Shown piece by piece: positions 23,723 through 33,934 of a stretch of DNA of 64,000 nucleotides. The notes below the pieces were generated by a model. That model was not told where the DNA came from, did not search any database, and saw only the letters and a program-made list of their open reading frames with translations. The DNA lies in assembly GCF_030406325.1 (NCBI RefSeq), contig NZ_JAUEQY010000002.1, positions 124,001 through 188,000 on the forward strand, written 5' to 3'. This DNA comes from Actinomadura sp. DC4 (GTDB taxonomy: Bacteria > Actinomycetota > Actinomycetes > Streptosporangiales > Streptosporangiaceae). The first letter of the stretch is position 1. Each line of letters begins with the position of its first letter. A program made the translations under genes and the position numbers.

Positions 23723-25327
23723 TTAGCACGTCATTCCGCACACGCGTTCGCCGCCCACGTACGTCGACTGGATCTGGATGGAGGACAGGCCGTGGGGGTC
23801 GACGGTCAGGGGGTCGTCCGCCAGGACGACGAAGTCGGCCAGATAGCCCGGCGCGAGGCGGCCGCGGGTGGTTTCGGCTCCCTCTGCCTCCGCGGAACCC
23901 AGGGTGAAGACGCGCAATGCCTCCTCCGCGGTCACCCGTTGCGACGGGCCGACCTGCTCGCCGTCGTCGACGCCCTCCCGGGTCACCATGGACTGGATGC
24001 CCAGCAGCGGCTCGTACGGGCCGCACGGATAGTCCGACGAGCCCGCCACCGTCACGCCCGCGTCCAGGAAAGAGCGGTGGGCGAACATCCGGGACGTGCG
24101 TTCCGGGCCGTACCAGCGGTTCAGCGCGCCGCCGTGGTAGGCCACATAACCCGCGAACGGGACGGCGATCGCGTTCAGCGCCCTCATCCGCTTCAGGATG
24201 TCGTCGTCGATCACCGAGCAGTGCTCGATGCGGTGGCGCACCGGCCGGGGCAGTTCGCGGTGGGCCGACTCGAACGCGTCCAGGACCAGGCGGATGGCCG
24301 CGTCGCCGTTCGCGTGGACGCCGATGCGGTTGCCGTCCCGGTGCACGGTGCGTACGGCGTCGAACAGCTCCGACGTCGGCGTCGTCTGCAGCCCGTGCCC
24401 GCCCACGTCCGCGTACGGCTCGGACAGCAGGCACGTACGGCCGCCGATCGCGCCGTCCACGAACGCCTTCACGCCCACGAACCGAAGCAGGTCGTCGCCG
24501 AAACCGCTGCCCACCCCCAAAGCGCGCGCCTTCGGATAGTGGTCGATGGACAGGAGCATGCCGACCCGCATCGTGAGCAGGCCCGCAGAGCGGGCCCGCC
24601 CCAGCAGTGCGACGTCCGACGGGTCGATCAGCGCGTCGCAGATCGACGTCAGGCCGGCCGCGTGCCACATCTCCTGGGCTCGGGTCAGGCCCCGCAGCCG
24701 GTCCTCCGGCGAGGACACCGGCAGCGGCGACGCGCCGCGCGCCGTCGCCGCGTACACGACGTTCATCAGGGCGCGCTCGATCAGGCGGCCGTCCAGCGAA
24801 CCGTCCGCGGACCGGCCGTAGTCCCCGCCCGGCGGCGGCTCGGACGACTCCGAGACGCCCAGCTCACGCAGCGCGGATGAGTTCGCCACGCCCCAGTGGC
24901 CCGCGACCTGGAGGACGATGACCGGATTGTCCGGCGCGACCCGGTCCAGGTCCCAGCGGGTGAGCGGCCCGGTCTTGACGTCGTCGTACCGGCCGCCGCG
25001 CACCCAGGAACCGGGCTCGACGGCCGCCTCGCCGACCCGCGCCAGCAAGGCGTCCACGTCCCGTACGGCCGCGGCCGACAGGTCGAGGTGCAGCAGGGCG
25101 TCGGCGGCGTTGGCAAGGTGGATGTGCGCGTCGTGCAGGCCCGGGATGACCGTCGACGTGCCGAAATCCACCTCCCGGGCGCCGGGGAACCGGGCGCGCA
25201 ACGACGCCACGTCCCCCGTCGCCCGGATCCGGCCGCCCTCGACGGCGAACGCCTCCGGGTCCGGGCCGGAGGTCTGCGCGATCACGTGGGCGGCCCGGTA
25301 CAGCACGGGTGAGGTCTCGGTGAGCAT
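23723..25327 (-). CDS. Amidohydrolase, YtcJ-like (Amidohydro_3)
   Basis: The 534-aa protein has the metal-binding DAHIH motif (His68, His70) after the VIPGLHD strand, a long Amidohydro_3 barrel with GVKAFVDGAIGGRT, the HANGDAAIRLVLDA motif, HRIEHC and VAGSSDYPCGPY, and the C-terminal GRLAPGYLADFVVLADDPL typical of the family. Substrates are probably N-substituted amides or formamides. ATG 25,327 is chosen because GGGGGAGGTGCC precedes it and homology starts there. It is monocistronic. No signal peptide is seen. Confidence 0.9.
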   Translation of the reverse strand: MLTETSPVLYRAAHVIAQTSGPDPEAFAVEGGRIRATGDVASLRARFPGAREVDFGTSTVIPGLHDAHIHLANAADALLHLDLSAAAVRDVDALLARVGEAAVEPGSWVRGGRYDDVKTGPLTRWDLDRVAPDNPVIVLQVAGHWGVANSSALRELGVSESSEPPPGGDYGRSADGSLDGRLIERALMNVVYAATARGASPLPVSSPEDRLRGLTRAQEMWHAAGLTSICDALIDPSDVALLGRARSAGLLTMRVGMLLSIDHYPKARALGVGSGFGDDLLRFVGVKAFVDGAIGGRTCLLSEPYADVGGHGLQTTPTSELFDAVRTVHRDGNRIGVHANGDAAIRLVLDAFESAHRELPRPVRHRIEHCSVIDDDILKRMRALNAIAVPFAGYVAYHGGALNRWYGPERTSRMFAHRSFLDAGVTVAGSSDYPCGPYEPLLGIQSMVTREGVDDGEQVGPSQRVTAEEALRVFTLGSAEAEGAETTRGRLAPGYLADFVVLADDPLTVDPHGLSSIQIQSTYVGGERVCGMTC

Positions 25328-25422
25328 GGCACCTCCCCCAGCACGGTAACCCGGCCGCGTACGGCAGGAGACCCACTGGCACTCCGGTACTTGAACCAGG
25401 CGATCCCCCTGTGCTTTATTTG

Positions 25423-25456
25423 TTGACAACAGTAAGGAAACTTAACTAACCATTAA
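25423..25456 (+). promoter_or_regulatory. Candidate promoter/operator of the ThuA-ricin gene
   Basis: TTGACA (25,423-25,428) is followed by an AT-rich stretch with AGTAAGGAAACTTAACTAAC and CATTAA, in an otherwise GC-rich context. The GGAAACTT core resembles elements often seen before secreted polysaccharidase genes of actinomycetes. The exact -10 cannot be fixed. Confidence 0.35.
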
Positions 25457-25524
25457 GAGAACGCCCCACCCGCCCTTCCTCCACCCGCCAGTGGAAACGA
25501 ACACCAAGGAAAGGACAGGCCTGG

Positions 25525-26817
25525 ATGAACGCTGCGAAAAAGCTGGTGAAAACACTCGCGCTGGTCTTTTCGGCGCTGGTCACCGCGGCCCTGCTCACCA
25601 CGCCGGCCGCCCACGCGGCCACCCCCTTCAAGGTCCTCGCCTTCTACACCGGCCCCGCCGAGGGCGACGCCGCGCACGTGAGCTTCGAGACCGAGGCGCG
25701 GACGTGGTTCCCCAAGGTCGGCGCGCAGAACGGCTTCACCTTCACCGCCACGACCAACTGGGACCAGCTCAACTCACTGACCGCGTCGCAGTACCAGGTG
25801 GTGATGTTCCTCGACGACGCGCCGCACACCTCCGCCGAGCGGACCGGTTTCCAGAACTACATGAACAATGGCGGGGCGTTCTTCGGCTTCCACGTCTCCG
25901 CGTTCACCACCAACGGAGCGGACTGGGACTGGTACTACAACCAGTTCCTCGGCACCGGCGCCTTCGAGACGAACACCTGGGGCCCGTCGGCGGCCATTCT
26001 CGACAACGGCGATCCGAGCCATCCGGCGATGCGGCGCGTACCGGCGAAGTTCACCTCCGGCGTCAGCGAGTGGTACAGCTGGCAGCACGACCTGCGGCAG
26101 AACCCGAACATCGACGTTCTCGCCTCGGTGGACCCCGCGAGCTTCCCCCTCGGCACGAACGCGAGCCAGTCCTGGACGAGCGGCTACTACCCGATCATGT
26201 GGAGCAACAAGAAGTACAAAATGCTCTACGCGAACTTCGGCCACAACGACATGAACTACTCCGCCGACATCGCGACCTCCTCCACCTTCGCCGACCCGGC
26301 CCAGGACGCGTTCATCCTCGACGGCCTGCTGTCGCTCGCCGGGGCGCCGGCGACCGACCAGTCCACCGACCCGGTGTCGCAGAGCCAGTGGTACACGCTG
26401 GTCAACGCCGGCAACGGCAAGTGCGTGGACGCCCGCGCGGCGGGGACGGCGAGCGGCACCGTGATCCAGCAGTACGCCTGCAACGGCACGACGGCGCAGC
26501 AGTTCCAGTTCCAGTACGTCGACGGGCCGTACACGAGGATCAACAACCGGAACGCCCCGGCCGAGGTGCTCGACGTGACCGGCAAGTCCACGGCCGACAA
26601 CGCGCCGATCCAGCTGTGGACCTACAGCAGCGGGAAGAACCAGCAGTGGCAGCTGGTCCCGGAGGCGAGCGGCACCACCTACCGGATCGTCAACCGTAAC
26701 AGCGCCGCAGGTCAGGGCCACATGAAGTGCCTGACCTCCCCGAGCTCGGCGGACAGCGTCCAGCTCCAGCAGTCGGCGTGCAACGGTGCCGCCGCGCAGT
26801 CCTTCCGGCTCCAGTGA
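25525..26817 (+). CDS. Secreted ThuA-like domain protein with ricin-B lectin domain
   Basis: The 430-aa protein has a Sec signal peptide (about 1-31, cleavage after AHA). Residues 36-275 are a ThuA-like domain (FKVLAFYTGPAEGDAAHVSFETEA, then YQVVMFLDDAPHTSAERTGFQNYMNNGGAFFGFHV, SGYYPIMWSN and YANFGHNDMNY), a class I glutamine amidotransferase-like fold seen in sugar-utilisation proteins. Residues 290-430 are a ricin-type beta-trefoil (KCVDARAAGTASGTVIQQYACNGTTAQQF, QLWTYSSGKNQQW), i.e. CBM13. It likely binds and acts on extracellular polysaccharide. A bidirectional hairpin follows. Confidence 0.88.
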   Translation: MNAAKKLVKTLALVFSALVTAALLTTPAAHAATPFKVLAFYTGPAEGDAAHVSFETEARTWFPKVGAQNGFTFTATTNWDQLNSLTASQYQVVMFLDDAPHTSAERTGFQNYMNNGGAFFGFHVSAFTTNGADWDWYYNQFLGTGAFETNTWGPSAAILDNGDPSHPAMRRVPAKFTSGVSEWYSWQHDLRQNPNIDVLASVDPASFPLGTNASQSWTSGYYPIMWSNKKYKMLYANFGHNDMNYSADIATSSTFADPAQDAFILDGLLSLAGAPATDQSTDPVSQSQWYTLVNAGNGKCVDARAAGTASGTVIQQYACNGTTAQQFQFQYVDGPYTRINNRNAPAEVLDVTGKSTADNAPIQLWTYSSGKNQQWQLVPEASGTTYRIVNRNSAAGQGHMKCLTSPSSADSVQLQQSACNGAAAQSFRLQ

Positions 26818-26822
26818 GCGAA

Positions 26823-26854
26823 CGGTCTTCCGGCGCGCGAGCGCCGGAAGACCG
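26823..26854. terminator. Bidirectional hairpin terminator
   Basis: CGGTCTTCCGGCG (26,823-26,835) and its exact complement (26,842-26,854) form a 13-bp stem with a six-base loop whose outer C/G also pairs. It lies in the 40-base gap between the converging ThuA-ricin and cholesterol oxidase genes. Confidence 0.8.
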
Positions 26855-26857
26855 GCT

Positions 26858-28545
<1,688 letters not shown>

Positions 28546-28744
28546 CATTCACCGCCGGGGCGTGTCAGCACCTACTGATGGGTAACATCGTGCAGCGGAC
28601 GTCAAGCCGCGGGCCATCGGCAGGCCCGTCGTTCGTCACGATCTGTTCACTGCCTGCTCTCTGCACAGCTACGACCTACGCGGGGCAGGACCTCTAGGGT
28701 CTTTTGCCATCCCTTGGCAACTCTTTTGCGGAGAACGGTGGCGG

Positions 28745-29812
28745 ATGGCATCCCGGCTGATCTTGCATATAGGCCTGCAGAAATCCGGCACTACGTACCT
28801 TCAGGAACTCATCGCCGGCAGCGCCGGCGAACTGGCCGAAGCGGGCATCGTCTATCCGGTGGCCCCCGCCGGCAAGCGGCGCCGCCGTACCGACAACCAC
28901 GAATGGGCCTCATACGGCCTGCTCGGCCAGGAGTACCCGTGGGTGTCCGAAGAGCGGGCGGCCACCGAGAAGAGCGCGTGGAAGGACCTCGAACGCCAGG
29001 TCTCGCGCGAGAAGGGAACGGTGTTGCTGTCCGCCGAGGCGCTTTCGGTGATTCGCACGCCGGCGATCCGCACCCTGCTCGCGCGGCTGGGCGTCGGCGA
29101 CGTCGAGGTCGTGGTGACCGCGCGGAGCCTGGGCCGGTCGCTGCCCTCGCTGTGGCAGCAGCACGTACGCAACGGACGCCGCTTGGGATTCGAGCGCTAC
29201 CTCGACATGCTGGGAGAGCAACGGCGGCTGCCGGCGGCGCGGATCGAGGAGGACGGCGAGCTGCATCTGTGGCGGGCGTTCGCGATCGGCCGCCTCGCGC
29301 GGCGCTGGGCGCGTGAGGTCGGCCAGTCCCGCGTTCGCGTGGTGACCAGCCCGGGCCGGCCGCCGCAGCTCCTGTGGGCCCGCTTCGCCGAGGCGATCGG
29401 GGTGCCCGGCTTCACCTTCCCCACCGGCGACGCCGCGGCCCGGCCCGTGCACACCGGGCTGACCGCACCCGAGGCCGTCGTGCTCACCTCGCTCAACTCC
29501 GCCCTCGCCAAGGCCGGCTGGACCCCGGACACGGCACGGCGGCTGCGCGAGGCCGTCCTCGCCGACGGCTTCCAGCCGCGCGTCGAGCGCGGGCCGCGCA
29601 TCGCCGTACCTCCGCACTGGCGTTCGTGCGTCGCCGAGTGGAGCGCCCAAGACGTATCCGAACTGCTGGAGAGCGGGGTGACCGTGATCGGCGACACCGC
29701 GGATCTGAGGTCGGACCGAGATGACGTGCAGCCACCGACGATCGAGGAGGTCGCCGCCGCGAGCGCGGCGGCGGTCCTGGCGGTGGGCGCCGGGAAGGCG
29801 ATGGGCGCGTAG
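28745..29812 (+). CDS. PAPS-type sulfotransferase-like protein
   Basis: The 355-aa protein begins with LILHIGLQKSGTTYLQELI, whose KSGTT is the 5'-phosphosulfate loop of sulfotransferases; the 3'-phosphate-binding segment appears as VVVTARSLGRSLPSLWQQHVRNG. The later part is helical with a C-terminal Ala-rich tail. The fold is cytoplasmic and no TM segment is present. The stop codon abuts the GTG of a lipoprotein sulfatase gene, so one operon encodes both the transfer and the removal of sulfate esters. The acceptor cannot be read from sequence; glycolipids and polysaccharides are usual in this family. Confidence 0.82.
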   Translation: MASRLILHIGLQKSGTTYLQELIAGSAGELAEAGIVYPVAPAGKRRRRTDNHEWASYGLLGQEYPWVSEERAATEKSAWKDLERQVSREKGTVLLSAEALSVIRTPAIRTLLARLGVGDVEVVVTARSLGRSLPSLWQQHVRNGRRLGFERYLDMLGEQRRLPAARIEEDGELHLWRAFAIGRLARRWAREVGQSRVRVVTSPGRPPQLLWARFAEAIGVPGFTFPTGDAAARPVHTGLTAPEAVVLTSLNSALAKAGWTPDTARRLREAVLADGFQPRVERGPRIAVPPHWRSCVAEWSAQDVSELLESGVTVIGDTADLRSDRDDVQPPTIEEVAAASAAAVLAVGAGKAMGA

Positions 29813-31366
29813 GTGACACGCAGTCGTCCGCTCGCCGCCGTCCTCGTCGCGCTGCTGGCCGTCACGGCCTGCGCCGCCTCCGGTTCCCGTACGCCGCCGC
29901 CCCGGCGGATGCCCATGCGCCTCCCGGCGAAGCAGGGGCCGGTCACGCGTCCCAACTTCGTCTTCCTGCTCACCGACGACCTCGACTCCAGTGAGATCTC
30001 GGTGATGCCGCGGCTGAAGTCGCTGCTGGCCGACCAGGGCACGACCTTCACCGACTACAACGTGAGCGTGTCGTGGTGCTGCCCGTCGCGGTCCACGACC
30101 CTGCGCGGCCAGTACGCGCACAACACCACGGTGTGGAGCAACACCGCCCCGAACGGGGGCTTCGGGCGCTTCTACGGCAAGGGCCTTGAGGACTCCACCA
30201 TCGCCACCTGGCTGAAGAGCGCGGGATACCGGACCGGATTGTTCGGGAAGTACCTCAACGGCTATCCCGAGCAGGCGCCGGTCAAGAAGACCTACATCCC
30301 GCCCGGCTGGACCACGTGGGACGTCCCGGCGTCAGGCTCGCCGTACCACCAGTTCAACTACACGCTCAACGACAACGGCAGGCTGGAGTCGCACGGGCAC
30401 AAGGCGCGCGACTACCTGACCGACGTGCTCAACCTGAAGGCACGCACGTTCATCGGCGCGCCGTCGAAAAAACCGTTCTTCGCCTATCTCGGCGTCTACA
30501 ACCCGCACGCCCCGGCCACCCCGGCGCCCCGGCACGCCAAGCTGTTCAAGGGCCTCAAGGCCCCGCGCACGCCCTCCTACAACGAGAAGGACCTCACCGG
30601 GAAGCCAACCGAGGTACGCCGGCTGCCGCCCGTCTCGAAGAAGGAGGCGGCGACCTGGGACGCGCTCTACCGCGACCGCCTGCGCTCCCTGCAGTCCGTC
30701 GACGACATGATCGGCGACCTGGTCGGCACGCTGCGGCAGTCGGGGCGGCTCGACAACACCTACTTCGTCTTCACCTCCGACAACGGCTTCCACATCGGCC
30801 AGCACCGGATGCCGCCGGGGAAGAACACCGCGTACGTGGAGGACACCCGCGTCCCGTTCGTCGTACGCGGGCCGGGGGTGCCCGCCGGGCGTACCGTCGG
30901 GCAGCTCGCCGGCAACGTCGACGTCGCTCCGACGGTCGCCGAGCTGGCCGGGGCCAGGACGCCGGGGTTCGTGAACGGCCGGTCGCTGGTCCCGCTCATG
31001 CGGCCCGGCACGCCCAGGACCTGGAGGCAGGCGTTCCTGCTCGAACACGGGCACGGCCCGGGGACGCAGCCACCGCTCAAACCGCCCAAGAACGGCGTGC
31101 TCGAACCACCCGAGCTCCTGTCGCCCTCGACGCGGGAGAAGTTCTACATCGCGCCGTACGAGGGGCTTGATACCGGGCGATACTTCTACGTGGAGTACTC
31201 CACCAAGGAACGCGAGCTGTACGACGTGGCGGCCGATCCGTATGAGACGCACAACCTCGCGTCGGACCGCTCGCCGCCGATACGATCGCTGATCGCGTCG
31301 TTCTCGGCCCGGCTGGCGAAGCTGCGCACCTGCGCCGGCAGGGCCTGCATCGCGGCGGAGGACTGA
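29813..31366 (+). CDS. Lipoprotein type I sulfatase
   Basis: The 517-aa protein has a lipoprotein signal with lipobox VTAC (Cys20). The catalytic sulfatase signature C-x-P-S-R lies at 89-93 (CCPSRSTTLRGQ), with the Cys expected to become formylglycine. Metal ligands appear in TDDLDSSE at 54-61 and in TSDNGFHIGQHRMPPGKNT, which resembles N-acetylglucosamine-6-sulfatase and arylsulfatases. It acts outside the membrane. No formylglycine-generating enzyme gene is present here, so activation must be supplied elsewhere. Confidence 0.9.
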   Translation: MTRSRPLAAVLVALLAVTACAASGSRTPPPRRMPMRLPAKQGPVTRPNFVFLLTDDLDSSEISVMPRLKSLLADQGTTFTDYNVSVSWCCPSRSTTLRGQYAHNTTVWSNTAPNGGFGRFYGKGLEDSTIATWLKSAGYRTGLFGKYLNGYPEQAPVKKTYIPPGWTTWDVPASGSPYHQFNYTLNDNGRLESHGHKARDYLTDVLNLKARTFIGAPSKKPFFAYLGVYNPHAPATPAPRHAKLFKGLKAPRTPSYNEKDLTGKPTEVRRLPPVSKKEAATWDALYRDRLRSLQSVDDMIGDLVGTLRQSGRLDNTYFVFTSDNGFHIGQHRMPPGKNTAYVEDTRVPFVVRGPGVPAGRTVGQLAGNVDVAPTVAELAGARTPGFVNGRSLVPLMRPGTPRTWRQAFLLEHGHGPGTQPPLKPPKNGVLEPPELLSPSTREKFYIAPYEGLDTGRYFYVEYSTKERELYDVAADPYETHNLASDRSPPIRSLIASFSARLAKLRTCAGRACIAAED

Positions 31367-31427
31367 TCGGCTAGGACTGATCGGCGTTCCGTCAGGCGGC
31401 ACAGATCAGGTCTTGACCAGCGAGAAC

Positions 31428-31457
31428 TTGTGATCACTCGAACTCTTGTTCGAGAAT
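31428..31457 (+). promoter_or_regulatory. LexA-controlled leaderless promoter (SOS box)
   Basis: A perfect actinobacterial SOS box TCGAAC-TCTT-GTTCGA (31,438-31,453) sits in the spacer between a -35-like TTGTGA (31,428-31,433) and a -10-like GAGAAT (31,452-31,457). The ATG at 31,466 is eight bases beyond the -10, so transcript and coding start nearly coincide. LexA bound here would block the promoter. Confidence 0.8.
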
Positions 31458-31465
31458 GCCTGATC

Positions 31466-31825
31466 ATGCACGATGCCCGTCAGCTTGATCATTATCCGTC
31501 CGGCTCCCATCGGGTCGAGGCCCAGAACCCCTGGGTCTGGATCCACCACAAGGGCGCGTGGCGCAAGGGCGCGATCCACTGCTGGTACGTCCACGGCGAC
31601 GACTGGATGGCCTGGATGCAGCACGAGGATCCGGCCCCGGACGTCCCGTGGGCGCAGTGGGGGCTGTACCACTACGACGGGACGACGATCCGCCGCCGCC
31701 ACTCCCCGGCGGCGCGCGCCCTGGTCGAGCTGCCGGGCGAGGCCCCCGGCCGGTTCACGGCCCTGCTGCGCGAGACCGGCTACAGCGTGGAGGCGTACGA
31801 CTCCGGCAGCCTCCTCCTCGGCTGA
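31466..31825 (+). CDS. SOS-regulated orphan protein, Trp-rich (119 aa)
   Basis: The frame is open from GTG 31,430, but that codon lies within the -35 element upstream of the SOS box, so ATG 31,466 is the likely start. The soluble product has eight tryptophans between about residues 20 and 75 (PWVWIHHKGAWRKGAIHCWYV, WMAWMQHEDP, PWAQWGLYHYDG), then a charged helix with SPAARALVELP. I recognise no family. Aromatic density and the GTTIRRR turn suggest a small beta-rich nucleic-acid- or ligand-binding fold, but this is inference. LexA control links it to DNA damage. Confidence 0.75.
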   Translation: MHDARQLDHYPSGSHRVEAQNPWVWIHHKGAWRKGAIHCWYVHGDDWMAWMQHEDPAPDVPWAQWGLYHYDGTTIRRRHSPAARALVELPGEAPGRFTALLRETGYSVEAYDSGSLLLG

Positions 31826-31836
31826 CGCTTACCGGA

Positions 31837-31842
31837 TATTGT
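31837..31842 (+). promoter_or_regulatory. -10 box of a leaderless promoter for the PaaX gene
   Basis: TATTGT ends six bases before GTG 31,849 and no ribosome site is present, so a leaderless transcript is expected. Confidence 0.4.
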
Positions 31843-31848
31843 GGCGGC

Positions 31849-32685
31849 GTGACGACGGTGCCCGATACGGATGAGGCCGGGACGGCACCGCGCGCGGCGC
31901 AGCCCCGGCATCTGATCGTGACGGTCTACGGCCTGTACGCGCGCTCCGACGGCGGGTGGCTGTCGGTCGCCTCCCTGATCGAGCTGCTCGGCGTCCTGTC
32001 CGTCGACGAGCCCGCCGTACGCTCCTCGATCTCGCGGCTCAAGCGGCGCGGCATCCTCGTCGCCCGGCGGCACGGCGGAGCGGCCGGGTACGAGCTGTCC
32101 GCCGACGGCCTGGCCATCCTGCGCGAGGGCGACGACCGCATCTTCCGGCGCGAGCGGGCGACGCCGGCCGACGGCTGGATGCTGGCGGTGTTCTCGGTGC
32201 CCGAGGCCGAGCGGCACAAGCGGCACATCCTGCGCTCGCAGCTCACCCGGCTCGGGTTCGGCACCGCCGCACCGGGCGTGTGGATCGCGCCGGCGCACCT
32301 GCACGGCGCGACCGCCGACATGCTGCGCCGCCTCGAACTCGACCCCTACGCCGACCTGTTCCGCGGCGACCACCTCGCCTTCGGCGACCTCGCCGCGAAG
32401 GTGCGCGGCTGGTGGGATCTGGAGGAGCTCGAACGGCACTACCGGGAGTTCCTCGACGCGCACGCCCCGGCCCGGCACCGCGCCCCGGACGACCGTACGG
32501 CCTTCGCCGGCTACGTCCGCGTGCTCACCGACTGGCGGCGGCTGCCCTACCTCGACCCCGGCCTGCCCGTGGAGCTCCTGCCCGAGGACTGGATCGGGAT
32601 CCGCGCGGCCGATCTGTTCTTCGACCTGCGGTCGCGGCTGGAGGAGCCGGCCCGCGCGTACGTCAGGAAGACGATCGCGGGTTGA
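31849..32685 (+). CDS. PaaX-family transcriptional repressor
   Basis: The 278-aa protein has a PaaX winged helix (HLIVTVYGLYARSDGGWLSVASLIELL, then RSSISRLKRRGILVARR), a linker and a C-terminal PaaX-like domain (WMLAVFSVPEAERHKRHILRSQLTRLGFGTAAPGVWIAP). PaaX repressors sense aryl-CoA thioesters such as phenylacetyl-CoA. The downstream cluster makes an aryl-CoA intermediate, so this gene probably governs it. The 3' end overlaps the RidA gene on the opposite strand by 23 bases. Confidence 0.88.
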   Translation: MTTVPDTDEAGTAPRAAQPRHLIVTVYGLYARSDGGWLSVASLIELLGVLSVDEPAVRSSISRLKRRGILVARRHGGAAGYELSADGLAILREGDDRIFRRERATPADGWMLAVFSVPEAERHKRHILRSQLTRLGFGTAAPGVWIAPAHLHGATADMLRRLELDPYADLFRGDHLAFGDLAAKVRGWWDLEELERHYREFLDAHAPARHRAPDDRTAFAGYVRVLTDWRRLPYLDPGLPVELLPEDWIGIRAADLFFDLRSRLEEPARAYVRKTIAG

Positions 32686-33073
32686 CCGCGGCGACGCCCT
32701 GCACCTCGACCAGCGCCTCGGCGTCCCAGAGCCGGTGCACGCCGATGCCGGCCATGGCCGGGTAGTCGGTGCCGGCGAGCCGGCGCCAGACCGCGCCGAT
32801 CTCCCGTGCGTGGGCGCGGTAGTCGTCCATGTCGACGATGTAGACGGTCATGCTGACCAGGTCGCCCGGCGCGCCGCCGGCCGCGGCCAGCGCGGTCAGC
32901 AGGTTGCCCAGCGCCCGCTCGAACTGCCCGACCACGCCGTCGCCGGTGATCCGGCCGTCGGCGTCCAGCGCGGTCTGCCCGGCCAGGAAGATCAGCCGGT
33001 CCGCGCCGGTCGCCACGGCGTGCGAGAAGCCCGAGGGTCTGCCCAGCTCAGGCGGGTTGATTCGCTCGATCAT
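32663..33073 (-). CDS. RidA-family enamine/imine deaminase
   Basis: The 136-aa protein has the RidA/YjgF core (FSHAVATGADRLIFLAGQTALDADGRI, then QFERALGNLLTALAAAGG, LVSMTVYIVDMDDY and YPAMAGIGVHRLWDAEALVEVQGVAAV). A Glu near the C-terminus and the GQ-A motif fit its active site, although the Arg that marks strict RidA members is not obvious. Its ATG overlaps the SDR stop (ATGA). In an aryl-CoA pathway it may hydrolyse enamine or imine intermediates from a 2-aminobenzoyl substrate. Confidence 0.85.
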   Translation of the reverse strand: MIERINPPELGRPSGFSHAVATGADRLIFLAGQTALDADGRITGDGVVGQFERALGNLLTALAAAGGAPGDLVSMTVYIVDMDDYRAHAREIGAVWRRLAGTDYPAMAGIGVHRLWDAEALVEVQGVAAVNPRSSS

Positions 33074-33825
33074 GACTGGACCGCGCCTCCGTCGACGTTG
33101 ATGCCCTGGCCGGTGATCGCGGCGCTGAGCACACACAGCTCGACCGCGTCCGCGACCTCCTCCGGCGTGATCAGCCGGCCGATCGGCTGCTGCCGCGTCA
33201 GCGCCTTGAGCGCCTGCTCCTCCGTACGGCCCGTCTTGTCCGCGATGTCGGCCACCGTACGCGCGGTCATCGGGGTGTCGACGTAGCCGGGACACACGGC
33301 GTTGACCGTGACGCCCGTGCCGGCGAGCTCGGCCGCGGCGGAGCGTACGAGGCCGAGTGCGCCGTGCTTGGCGGCGGCGTACGCGCTGATGTACGGCGCG
33401 CCCTGCTTGGCGGCGACCGAGGCGATGAGCACGACCCGGCCCCAGCCGCCCTCCGTCATCGACGGCGTCGCACGACGCAGGAACCGGAACGGCGCGGTGA
33501 GGTTGAGGTCGAGCATGCGCTGCCAGTCCTCATCGGTCGTACGGGCGAGGGACGCGGACGTGCCGGCGCCGGCGTTCAGCACGAGCACCTCGACCCGTCC
33601 CCACTCTCGCTCGACCGCCTCGAACACCGCGTCGGCGGCGCCCGGATCGGTGACGTCGGCGGGCACGGTCAGCGCGGGACCGGGCAGCGCGGCGGCCACC
33701 GCCTCCAGCCGGTCGCGGTCGCGGGCGTTCAGCGCGACCCGGTGACCGGCGGCGGACAGCCGGGCGGCGATGACGCCGCCGATGCCCCGGCCCGCGCCGG
33801 TGACGAGACACGTTCGGGGTGTCAT
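33070..33825 (-). CDS. SDR-family oxidoreductase
   Basis: The 251-aa protein has the classical short-chain dehydrogenase layout: TGAGRGIG at 9-16, NAGAG, SVAAKQGAPYISAYAAAKHG with Tyr/Lys of the catalytic motif, PGYVDTPMT and the terminal INVDGGAVQS. It uses NAD(P)H, probably on a hydroxyacyl or ketoacyl-CoA-like ring product. ATG 33,825 fits the alignment start. It is first in a two-gene operon with RidA and divergent from the hydroxylase gene. Confidence 0.88.
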   Translation of the reverse strand: MTPRTCLVTGAGRGIGGVIAARLSAAGHRVALNARDRDRLEAVAAALPGPALTVPADVTDPGAADAVFEAVEREWGRVEVLVLNAGAGTSASLARTTDEDWQRMLDLNLTAPFRFLRRATPSMTEGGWGRVVLIASVAAKQGAPYISAYAAAKHGALGLVRSAAAELAGTGVTVNAVCPGYVDTPMTARTVADIADKTGRTEEQALKALTRQQPIGRLITPEEVADAVELCVLSAAITGQGINVDGGAVQS

Positions 33826-33934
33826 GATCACAGCGTCGCAAATCGCGGTTACGGCCGTCAACGGTTCGCCATATCGTCTTGTTGACGACCGTACAAATTG
33901 CGACATACGCTCGACGCGGTAGGAGGTGGGCGGC

